Assembly (NCBI GenBank): GCA_020631035.1
Contig: JAHDIA010000143.1
Span: forward strand, 1-10,937
Direction of reading: 5' to 3'
Length of the DNA stretch: 10,937 nt
Source: Chitinophagales bacterium
Lineage (GTDB): Bacteria > Bacteroidota > Bacteroidia > Chitinophagales > UBA2359
Shown here: piece after piece, positions 1-8,200 of the stretch
How the letters are laid out: each line of letters begins with the position of its first letter
How positions within the stretch are numbered: position 1 is the first letter of the stretch
The notes under the pieces: model-generated
Databases searched by the model: none
Told to the model about the DNA's origin: nothing
Seen by the model: the letters and a program-made list of their open reading frames with translations, nothing else
Program-made: the position numbers and the translations under genes

Positions 1-720
1 CTACAATGTCAACAATGTTTTTGTGAATGAGCATTCCATTGTCACAATTATAAGCATATATTCCATGGTCCATTCCAGCATTGCTACTCAAAATTGTATT
101 TCTAACAATTTGAATAGAGTCATTGTCTCTTACATAAATAGCTTCTTCATCATCTTGTTGCTCAAGTAGATTGTCCATTATGACAATACCCTTGTCGGCA
201 CTGTATCCATCTATGTACAAACCTCTATCGCCATACAAAAAATGCGATTCAATAAAGGAATTGTATTCATTTTTTAAATTGTATTCGACATAGCTATACA
301 CCAAAGTACCAGAGCTGATTTGCCCAATAAACCGACAATTTTGAAATGAATTGCAATTGGCACCAGCAGAAATAGAGACAACTCTATCATGCCATCCATT
401 TTCAGCAATAAAACTAAGATGTTTGAATTGCAGACCATCTCCACCACGTATCCAAAGAGTAGAAGCGGCAGAACTAATATCTGCATGACTGATGCTGACA
501 TCAGCGGTATCCAAACTAGCCGATTGAAAGATAACAGGTATCTCACAAGAAGCACCAGGAAATTCCTCAATAACGAGTCTTTCATTGTAGGTGCCTGAGG
601 CAATGTCAAAGGTAGTGGCACCCAAGACCCCACCAAAATTGAGTTGAGCAATAGCGGTATTAAAATCAGAATAAGTGGGGTTGTTGTCTCCTCCAATGGT
701 ATAATTACCATTCAAAGCAG
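1..720 (-). repeat. Second copy of an in-frame 1680-bp tandem duplication (beta-helix part, truncated by the edge)
   Basis: Positions 1-600 align without gaps to 1681-2280 at an offset of exactly 1680 bp (560 codons). My hand count gives about 70 mismatches in 600, roughly 88% identity; the first 60 bases differ at one position. From about 610 to 720 the alignment stays co-linear but identity falls to near half. The protein-level equivalents are residues about 827-1060, against 267-500 in the first copy. Confidence 0.92.
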
Positions 721-3181
721 TATATAAATTGTTATAAATAAGGGTGTCATTGGAAACAAAATTGTCATTGACATTATTGGGATCACTAGTCCAAACTGTG
801 ATTTCATAGGCAGTTCCAACCTCAAAATTGAAATTGCCAATATTGACACTTTCTGTTTCGTTGGTAGCCAAGTCTCCTGTCCAATCAAAAGGCGTTTGCA
901 AAACACCATTGACCGACCAATTGATTTGCACATTGGTCAAATTGGTTCCGCCATAATTTCTAAGTTCTACAAAAACATCTGATATTCCTTCAGCAAAAGG
1001 AGCAAAGGGAGCATCCAAAGCATCAATTCCCGCATCGTCCAATGCCATTGCAATCTCAAATTCATCTGCGCCAATATCAGGTGGATTGTTTCTCGGCTCA
1101 TCGTCAATGTCAACGGTGACGTAAGTTGGTGTTCCTGCACCATCTAAAATGCTTTGATTGATGTGCAAGTCTGTATCAGAAACATAGCCTGGATCAAGTG
1201 AAACAGAATTGGAATCTAATCCATAGGTCAATTGCCATTCTTCTAATGTCAATCCATTTACAGGAGGGGCTGCATAAATCAACAAAGGACCAGTAGTAAA
1301 ATAATTATTGTAGTCAATGTCATATTCATCATCTGCAATGATTTCTGCAGCAAATCCCCCACCTGTATTGACACAAATATTGTTTTTCATAGTGGAGCTA
1401 TTGGAATTGCTAAAATACATAGCCTTTGATTGGGCATTGGTGTTCAACATATTGATACTATTGTGCAAAACATCCGTATAACTGCTAGCCCAAACAGCCA
1501 AGCCAAGTAGTTCATTACTTCCAGCTACAGTGACAAAATTATTGGCAACCAAAGAACGAACCCCATCAACTACACCATCAGAATCTCTAAACTGTAAACC
1601 TCTATGTCCAATGGTAGAAATTTTATTTTGAGTGACAAAAGTCCCGCCTCTACAAAAATCAACATAAATACCATTTCCATCTACAATGTCAACAATGTTT
1701 TTGTGAATGAGCATTCCATTGTCACAATTATAAGCGTATATTCCTTGATCCATTCCAGCATTGCTACTCAAAATAGTATTGCCCACAATTTGGATAGAGT
1801 CATTGTCTCTCACATAAATGGCTTCATTATCATCTTGTTGCTCAAGTAAATTGTTCATTATAACAATACCTTTGTCAGCACTATATCCATCCAGATACAA
1901 GCCTCTATCTCCATACAAAAAATGAGATTCAACAAAGGAGTTGTATTCATTGTTTAGATTGTTTTCATTGTAACTATACACCAAAGTCCCAGAACTGATT
2001 TGTCCAATAAACCGACAATTCTGAAACGCATTGCAATTGGCACCATTAGAAATAGAAACCACTCTATCATACCATCCATTTTCTGCAATAAATGTAAGAT
2101 GTTTGAATTGTAAACCATCTCCACCACGTATCCAAAGAGTAGAAGCGGCAGAACTGATGTCAGCATGGCTGATACTAACGTCAGCGGTATCCAAACTAGC
2201 TGATTGAAAAACAACAGGAATCTCACAAGAAGCCCCAGCAAAATCCTCAATAACCACTCTTTCATTGTAAATGCCAGGGGCAAGGTCAAAAATAGTTTCC
2301 CCCAATACGCCACCACCATTCAAATGATCTACTGCTTCATTTAAAGTAGCAAAATCAGGATTATTCGTACCACCAATGGTATAACTACCTACCAAAGCTG
2401 TTCGCAAACCCACTATAGCAATGCTGTCATTCTCATTGTTATTGTCTAGAGAACCATTGGGCATTGACGACCACGCCAATAAGTCATAAGCCTCTAAATC
2501 AGTAAAATCATAAGTCCCCAAATTTACCTCAATCGAATCGCCAATTTCCAAATTACCCGTCCAAGATTGCCCAGCTACAATCAAGGCGTCATTTATTTGA
2601 AAAAACAAATCAACACTGTTTAAAGTAGCACTGGAATAGTTGCTAATCATTACTGTTAAGTCCAGCTCGCCACTAGCAAAAGGAGCTTGAGGACTCACTA
2701 TTTCTACAACACCTACATCATAAGGTGTCAAGGCATTTAATGAAAAATTTAAGGAATATTCAGTGTTTACAAGCAAAGGATTATCTGGATCTAAACAGGG
2801 ATTTCCTGAATCTCCTGGAAAATAAATACCATCATTAAAGTTTGTTCCTATTTGTGAACCATTTAAAATATTGATACTGTACAAAGTTGGAGGGGCATCT
2901 ACTCCAGTAATTGTATTGTATGCCTTAAAGGTGTAAATAGTGCCGCCTGTCAAACAAACAGTATCCCGTTTTTCTTGGTTAGACAAATAGGTATCCAAAC
3001 ATGAAAAAGCAACAGGAACATTATCTGTATCCAAAATTTCCCAAGCTATTTCCGTATCCAAAAAGTTGATATTGAAAATGGCAATTTCTACTTGAATTTC
3101 ATTTTGGGTTTCATCACATTGAGCCAATACAGCCTTTGTACAAAGCAAAGTTGTTAAAATTGTTAGAATAATTTTAAACAT
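1..3181 (-). CDS. Very large secreted CARDB / right-handed beta-helix repeat protein (N-terminal 1060 codons; 3' end beyond the left edge)
   Basis: An uninterrupted frame runs from ATG at 3181-3179 to the window edge. It never meets a stop, so only the amino-terminal 1060 residues are visible. Residues 1-20 (MFKIILTILTTLLCTKAVLA, then QCDE) form a signal peptide. Residues 21-153 are an unassigned domain with several cysteines. A CARDB-like beta-sandwich follows (about 154-262, 'SPQAPFASGELDLTVMISN'). From residue 267 (YTIGGTNNPDFATLNEA) to about 690 there is a parallel beta-helix rich in N/G/I turns, such as 'NGIYVDFCRGGTF' and 'NTILSSNAGMDQGIYAYN'. It ends in a DIGADEF motif (702-708) typical of choice-of-anchor beta-helix proteins. 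The CARDB plus beta-helix unit then starts again at about 714 and is cut by the edge. Such proteins are usually exported, in this phylum often by T9SS, and bind glycans or surfaces. No catalytic residues were recognised. The expected sorting domain would lie off-window. Function is inferred; coding status is secure. Confidence 0.93.
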   Translation of the reverse strand, partial: MFKIILTILTTLLCTKAVLAQCDETQNEIQVEIAIFNINFLDTEIAWEILDTDNVPVAFSCLDTYLSNQEKRDTVCLTGGTIYTFKAYNTITGVDAPPTLYSINILNGSQIGTNFNDGIYFPGDSGNPCLDPDNPLLVNTEYSLNFSLNALTPYDVGVVEIVSPQAPFASGELDLTVMISNYSSATLNSVDLFFQINDALIVAGQSWTGNLEIGDSIEVNLGTYDFTDLEAYDLLAWSSMPNGSLDNNNENDSIAIVGLRTALVGSYTIGGTNNPDFATLNEAVDHLNGGGVLGETIFDLAPGIYNERVVIEDFAGASCEIPVVFQSASLDTADVSISHADISSAASTLWIRGGDGLQFKHLTFIAENGWYDRVVSISNGANCNAFQNCRFIGQISSGTLVYSYNENNLNNEYNSFVESHFLYGDRGLYLDGYSADKGIVIMNNLLEQQDDNEAIYVRDNDSIQIVGNTILSSNAGMDQGIYAYNCDNGMLIHKNIVDIVDGNGIYVDFCRGGTFVTQNKISTIGHRGLQFRDSDGVVDGVRSLVANNFVTVAGSNELLGLAVWASSYTDVLHNSINMLNTNAQSKAMYFSNSNSSTMKNNICVNTGGGFAAEIIADDEYDIDYNNYFTTGPLLIYAAPPVNGLTLEEWQLTYGLDSNSVSLDPGYVSDTDLHINQSILDGAGTPTYVTVDIDDEPRNNPPDIGADEFEIAMALDDAGIDALDAPFAPFAEGISDVFVELRNYGGTNLTNVQINWSVNGVLQTPFDWTGDLATNETESVNIGNFNFEVGTAYEITVWTSDPNNVNDNFVSNDTLIYNNLYTALNGNYTIGGDNNPTYSDFNTAIAQLNFGGVLGATTFDIASGTYNERLVIEEFPGASCEIPVIFQSASLDTADVSISHADISSAASTLWIRGGDGLQFKHLSFIAENGWHDRVVSISAGANCNSFQNCRFIGQISSGTLVYSYVEYNLKNEYNSFIESHFLYGDRGLYIDGYSADKGIVIMDNLLEQQDDEEAIYVRDNDSIQIVRNTILSSNAGMDHGIYAYNCDNGMLIHKNIVDIV
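1681..2400 (-). repeat. First copy of the in-frame 1680-bp tandem duplication
   Basis: This is the partner of positions 1-720. It encodes the start of the first beta-helix, with shared words such as SASLDTADVSISHADISS, WIRGGDGLQFKH and YGDRGLY. The CARDB-like segments upstream of each copy (about 2400-2722, and about 720-1042) are recognisably the same module, since both carry an 'APFA.G' motif, but they have diverged strongly and need a one-residue gap to align. Confidence 0.92.
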
Positions 3182-3410
3182 AATAATAGGTTTAGCACCC
3201 AATTAGCATTCTACTAATTTTGCTCCTATTGTTTGTTCTCTCCATTTCCTCCTATAAATTAGAGAATGCAATGAGTAGTTAGTAATAGCTAGAGATATAT
3301 CAGATAATGAATTGTCTGATTTTACCACGCATATTTCCCAATATACATATTATTTATAAATATTGATAAAAAGTGGAAGTGTTTTTGCATTTATATATTA
3401 AATGTACGGA
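3182..3410. other. Gene-free AT-rich upstream region of the beta-helix gene
   Basis: No reading frame here looks coding on either strand. The stretch should hold the promoter and leader of the minus-strand gene starting at 3181, but I find no TAnnTTTG element on that strand and no Shine-Dalgarno sequence before the ATG. The one structured part is a short hairpin at 3299-3320. Confidence 0.5.
3299..3320. other. Short inverted repeat (hairpin) upstream of the beta-helix gene
   Basis: ATCAGATAA pairs with TTGTCTGAT, a 9-bp stem with one T-G wobble, around the tetraloop TGAA. Read on the plus strand, a short run of T follows, but no plus-strand gene precedes it. On the minus strand it lies about 120 bp before the ATG at 3181. 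It could be an operator-like palindrome, part of the leader, or chance in AT-rich DNA. Confidence 0.3.
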
Positions 3411-3600
3411 ACGTTCATTCCTTCGTCTTTTAGTATCTCCCTGCTGTACGTTTGTACTTGCTAGCTCACTAGCCCATTCGCCATAGTCGTGTCTAGTCTT
3501 CCTTCCGTCAGCCGTTACCACTCCTTGTCTCATTGGGCTATTTCACCAGCAGGTACCACTACCATCAGGCGTAGCATAGTTTGTTTAGTCCTTTTGGGGG
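3411..3600 (-). repeat. Structured intergenic repeat element, diverged copy
   Basis: This stretch is richer in G+C than the DNA around it and has no convincing gene. On the minus strand it contains ACGAAGGAATGAACGT (3426-3411), matching 10067-10082 with two mismatches. The fuller 23-base match (3433-3411 against 10060-10082) has 20 identities. It also holds TACGCCTGATGGTAGTGG (about 3573-3556), which differs from TACGCCCGATAGCAGCGG at 10088-10105 mainly by C/T transitions, and a GGAGTGGTAACGG block resembling GGAGTAGAAGCGG at 10148-10160. Internal pairing is visible: GCTAG/CTAGC around CTCA (3460-3473), and TAGCCCA (3470-3476) with TGGGCTA (3534-3540). It lies just downstream of the 475-residue gene's stop. 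The role is unknown; it may be a decayed repetitive element. Confidence 0.45.
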
Positions 3601-3610
3601 CGCAAAAAGA

Positions 3611-5038
3611 TTATTCAACATTTAAAGGAATCTCCTCTATTTTTTCCTTGAGCCATCCAATATCAGCAATATTGGAATCGGTATTGAGTTCTGCTTTTAT
3701 TGTGTTGATGTCATGGGATTTGCCATTGCGAAGATCGAGCAACTTTTTGGTATGTTTGATCAGATTGAGGTAATTGGTACGGATTTGAGGCGAAACCACT
3801 TTTTTACGCATCAACAATATTTTGAAGCTATCTAATAAAGCATACAATGCCTCGTCTTCTTGAGTTTCATAATAGGTTTTGAGCAACATACTCTTGCTGT
3901 CAAGTAAATAAAAAACGTCTTGGTATTCTACTGTCAGCAAAAGGCTGATGACCTTGTCATAATTTTGCTGATTGAAGTACAAATTGGCGAGATTAAAGGT
4001 GTAGGCATTTTCTCTAAACTCTAAAGGAAGATGTGTTTTGTAATCATTGATAAAATCCTCTGTCCATTCAAATTCCTTTAAGCGAATACCAACTGTTACA
4101 ATGTTTTTGTAATCCCAAGGGGATAATTTGCCATTTACAAAGATGACTCTTTTGTGAAGCCCCGTTTGGTACAATTTGAATATCTCTCTCAGATATTCTT
4201 GGCGTCCCGTATTGATTTTTTTGATACAGTAGTTTTGGGCAAAACTGTAAATCATATAGGCCTCTTCTTGGGGAAATTTTTCGGAATGTTTTTGTAATAA
4301 TTCACCCAATTGATGATAATGTGCTTCGTTTTCTTCTTCAGTCCAACATAGGAAAATACGATAGTACATCGCAATGGCAGGAATGTTTTCATAATCCAAC
4401 TGTTCAAGTTGTTGGAATATTTGATTCATATAAGGAGGCTCATAGTCGATTTGAAAAAATTCTTTATAATTTAATACCTCACAATAGAATTTGAGTTTTT
4501 CAGCAATGTAAAAGTAGTCTAGGTTATTGAAGATGGGACTGACATCTATTTTTTCATTACGCTCAAATTTTTTGATTTTGACATTGGCTTTTTGATTTTG
4601 TAGAATGAATTCGTTGTAGTAATACTCAGCATTCCTATAAACATTCTTTTCCTGTAATTGACTGGCTTGTTTGAAGTTGGTGTTTTGCAATTTGGGCAAA
4701 TTGTGTTCACCAATGGCTTTGATTAGAAACAACTGAGGAACTACAGGATTTTTTTGGTATTGTTTGTAGGCTATAAAATCCTCGGCAAGTTTGAGTAAGT
4801 CTGAGTTGAGTCGCCTAAATCGGGTATCATTGTATTTTTTTTGGGGATATAACTTGAGCCATAAATCCTCTTTGTCTAAATCTATGACTTTTTGCTTTTT
4901 GAGATAGGGCAAAAGGGCATCATACAATTCTATTAATTGCTCATTTTCGTTGAAGAAAGGCGATAGAATGTACTTTCTGAACTGATTCAGTTCATATTTA
5001 CTAAAAGATCGAAGGGTATAACTTAGTTTGTTTTCCAA
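3611..5038 (-). CDS. TPR-like helical protein of unknown function, Saprospiria-type family
   Basis: This gene encodes 475 residues, starting with ATG at 5038-5036 (MENKLSYTLRSFSKYELNQF) and ending with a stop at 3613-3611. No signal peptide or membrane segment is seen, so it is probably cytoplasmic. It is almost entirely alpha-helical, rich in Lys, Tyr, Leu, Glu and Asn. The amino-terminal part (about 10-100) has the pattern 'FSKYELNQFRKYILSPFFNENE' plus 'RFRRLNSDLLKLAEDFIAY'. The carboxy-terminal half has TPR-like helix pairs, for example 'AYTFNLANLYFNQQNYDKVISLL' near residue 345. I recognise this arrangement from recurrent hypothetical proteins of Saprospiraceae-type genomes, but no function is established that I know of. 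TPR-like folds usually mediate protein-protein contact. It is transcribed alone, divergently from the 1569-residue gene. Coding status is certain; function is not. Confidence 0.9.
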   Translation of the reverse strand: MENKLSYTLRSFSKYELNQFRKYILSPFFNENEQLIELYDALLPYLKKQKVIDLDKEDLWLKLYPQKKYNDTRFRRLNSDLLKLAEDFIAYKQYQKNPVVPQLFLIKAIGEHNLPKLQNTNFKQASQLQEKNVYRNAEYYYNEFILQNQKANVKIKKFERNEKIDVSPIFNNLDYFYIAEKLKFYCEVLNYKEFFQIDYEPPYMNQIFQQLEQLDYENIPAIAMYYRIFLCWTEEENEAHYHQLGELLQKHSEKFPQEEAYMIYSFAQNYCIKKINTGRQEYLREIFKLYQTGLHKRVIFVNGKLSPWDYKNIVTVGIRLKEFEWTEDFINDYKTHLPLEFRENAYTFNLANLYFNQQNYDKVISLLLTVEYQDVFYLLDSKSMLLKTYYETQEDEALYALLDSFKILLMRKKVVSPQIRTNYLNLIKHTKKLLDLRNGKSHDINTIKAELNTDSNIADIGWLKEKIEEIPLNVE

Positions 5039-5061
5039 TTTTTGACATAAAAAGTTTAGTA

Positions 5062-5094
5062 CAAATTTAAGGTAAAAAAAATAATTGAGTACAA
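5062..5094 (-). promoter_or_regulatory. Candidate Bacteroidota-type promoter for the 475-residue gene
   Basis: Reading the minus strand, TAAATTTG (5069-5062) matches the -7 consensus TAnnTTTG exactly. A TTG (5094-5092) lies 22 bases upstream in the -33 position, slightly beyond the usual spacing. Transcription would start near 5055, giving a leader of about 15-20 bases before the ATG at 5038. The match is by eye in AT-rich DNA. Confidence 0.42.
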
Positions 5095-5145
5095 TTGTTA
5101 ACTTTTTTTTGATGTTTTTTTATTGAATATCAGTGTTTTATGTTT

Positions 5146-5174
5146 TTTGGAAAAAGAGGCTTTGCCGTATATTG
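5146..5174 (+). promoter_or_regulatory. Weak candidate promoter for the 1569-residue gene
   Basis: TTTG (5146-5149) is followed after 18 bases by TATATTG (5168-5174), close to the TTTG...TAnnTTTG pattern of Bacteroidota but one base short in the -7 box. It would give a leader of about 90 bases. No better match was found before the ATG at 5275, and the leader shows no Shine-Dalgarno sequence, as is normal for the phylum. Confidence 0.25.
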
Positions 5175-5274
5175 TGGTACAATGCTTGTAAAATGTAATT
5201 GCAAATGCAGGGGCGATGGTGGACATTTGTAATAGTAAATTGAGTCTGTATTGTAATTGATTAAATGTTAGTTT

Positions 5275-8200
5275 ATGTTTTTATTAAATATCAAGAATGG
5301 TTTATTGGGATTGTGCTTTTTGCTACTATGGGCAAATCTTTTTGCAGAAGACAATGGAACATTGTACAAAGATTTGTGCAAACTGAACAAATTGTGGTGC
5401 GAAAAGTCGGCTGATGGCATTATGGAAGAGGTGCTGCTTGGATTTGGCGAACTACCCGATAATCACACAGAATTGATTCAAGCCCATTTGATGTTGGTAG
5501 AACAAAATTTACGTGCTCAATCGACTACTCATTTGACAGCAAAACAATTGCAAAATAGACAAGAAGGATTGGACATTTTGCGACAATACTGGAAAGATGG
5601 GCAATTCCCTAGAAATACTCAACACAATGTACTGACTCCTTACTTTATAGATGACTTTAATACAGCCTGTGCTGTTGGACACGTTTTGAGAGAAACAGGT
5701 GGACAGTCACTTGCAGAACAAATTGCCCAAGAAAACAATTATGCTTTTATTGAGGATATGGACTATCCCGAATTGTTGGTATGGGCAGGTGAAATGGGTT
5801 TTGAAGTGGACGAATTGAGATGGATACAGCCTACTTATGCACCACCTATATCAGTTTTTACTGTTATTACACAACCTGAGTGTGATAATTCAGGTTCGAT
5901 AGTCCTTTCAGAAATAACACCTGCTCCTGATTATTATCCCAATGCGAATATTTTAGATGTAGAGACAACTTGGGAAGACAACTACGGCAATGAATATCAA
6001 GGTTTGGAACTTACAGGACTTCCAGCAGGTATTTATGGTTTTTATATGACCATTAATATGACAGTTAGTTGGGATGGTATAGAGGTAGATACAGTGTCTG
6101 TGGTTCATGGAGAACTTTATCATTTAAGAGATGCTGATATGCCGACCTTTACTGCAGATGTAAACAATGCTAACTGTTTGAATCCAACAGATGGAAATCC
6201 TGATGGAAGCATTGCATTGAATTTGCCAGAAGATCAAGTATACCAAACAACTTTGATGGATTATTTTGGAAATGTATTGGAGGTATCCAACAATGGCTTT
6301 TTTAATAATTTATCGGGCAATATTTGGACAGAGATTGAAGAACCAATGGCACCTAATTATGTTGTCGAAATAGTGGATGAGTTGGGTTGTAAAACATACC
6401 AAGAGTTTTTTGTATGGGCATTGAGTACAGGACCTTGGGGATTTTTAGACATATTAACCCTGGATTGTGATGCCCAAACAGCCAGTGTGATTTTTGAAAC
6501 TTATGGAACTGCCACCACAGTAGAATGGAGCGATGGTTTTAGCGGGGCAGCAAGAACCGATATTCCACTAGGAGTATATGATGTGACATTGACGGATGAT
6601 TTTGGTTGCACTACAACCGAATATGTTGAAGTGGTTGGAGATTGTGGGCTTCTAATAGAATGTGATGAATACCAAGCAAATTTTGTCTATTCGGTTGATG
6701 CTACAACCAATACCTATGAATTGATAGATGTTAGTACTGGACCTACTCCAATTGAAACATGGTTATGGGAAATAAATGGAGAGATGATTGCATCAGGACC
6801 TAATTTGACCATCCCTTTTGCAGAAGGAGAAATATATTCAGTATGCCTTACCATTGGAGCAGCGAATTGTACAAGTAATTATTGTATGAATATAGAGGTC
6901 GGAGATATACCTTGTGAACCTTATTTATACTACAGTGTTCCAGCTTTTGAAAATATGACAGATCCTTTGATTTTTTGCCCTGAATTTTGTGATATAGATA
7001 ATGCATTTATCCAAAGTATTGATGGACAAATTTGTTGTACAACATCTATATTAGAAGATGCTTGTTTTGAATTTGTTCCATTGCCTGGGCAGTTGGGTAG
7101 TTTTGAGTTATATATATTGGTCTGTGATTCTGTTACTGGAGAATGCAATGATTGGTTGGTATATCTGGAGATAGGAGAAGAAATAGCACCACCTTGTGAG
7201 CCATATTTGCACTATACTGTTGGAATTGCTGAAACCATTGCCAATCCTTTGATAGTCTGTCCAGGTGATTGCGGTTTAACAGGACCTGTATACATTGAAA
7301 ACCTAGCATCAACATTTAATTGTAGTGTAAATGATTTGGGAGATGGCTGTTTTAGTTATGTTCCCTTACCAGGTTTTGAAGTAATAGGTACAGACTCCAT
7401 ATCTTTAACAGTTTGTAGTGAAGAAACGGGTGATTGTGTTGATTGGGCAGTTACCATAGATGTTCTTGATTCTGTAGTTGAGTGCAATTATGGTTTGTTT
7501 ATAGATTTTGATCCTGAGAATTTGACTTTTACTGCCATTCATCAACAAGTACCTGGATTGGGTGATATAAGCAAATGGGATTGGATAGTAGATGGAATGA
7601 GTGTAGAGGCAAACAATGTATTAAACCTAAGTGGCTTCGACAATGGTTTTGAGTCTGTTTGTGTAACAATCGTTGGGGAAGATGGATGTACTGATAATGC
7701 ATGTATTGACATAGTCGCTAATGATCCACCCTGTGCCCCTTATATGTATGTTGAGGCTCTGCCTTTTCCTGCAGATGGAATAATTGTTTGCCCAGACTTT
7801 TGTAATATAGAAGGACCTGCTTATATTGAAAGCATTGAAGGTTTCTTTCATTGTACTTACGAAATATTGGATAATGGGTGTTTCAGCTTTGCACCACTGC
7901 CTGGCTTCATTGGAGCTGCAGAATTGAGTGTTGTTGCTTGTAGCGAAACAACAGGTGAATGTAGCGATTGGCTTATTTATGTCAATTTGATTGATATGGA
8001 GGATTCGCCAGGTGGTACTATTTTTACTTCTGGACTGAATTTGGCTGTTGAACAGGGCGGAACATTAGAGATTGATATTGCCCCAATTGTATTGGTAGCA
8101 GACTATAACATTGGTGTTTATACCCAGCCCCAAAATGGAATACTTATCTTAGACGGAGTTAACAATACTTTTGTATATACGCCTAATGTAGGTTTCATAG

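Noticed and set aside
274..711. 145-residue minus-strand reading frame
   Set aside because: It is out of frame with the long beta-helix reading frame that covers the same DNA. Its composition (runs of L, V, I) is what an off-frame reading of N/T/G-rich codons gives. The same shadow recurs at 1954-2319 because the DNA is duplicated.
1604..1849. 81-residue plus-strand reading frame
   Set aside because: It is antisense to the beta-helix gene, with no promoter, signal or recognisable motif.
1..2400. Possible composite transposon or IS pair flanking 600-1680
   Set aside because: The two similar segments are in the same orientation, lie inside one continuous reading frame, encode beta-helix modules rather than transposase, and have no terminal inverted repeats.
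3489..3773. 94-residue plus-strand reading frame starting in the intergenic gap
   Set aside because: It overlaps the end of the well-supported 475-residue gene on the other strand. Its first half lies in the structured intergenic element, and the protein resembles no family I know.
5041..5140. Poly-A and poly-T runs as terminators between the divergent genes
   Set aside because: No G+C-rich stem precedes them, and both neighbouring genes start rather than end here.
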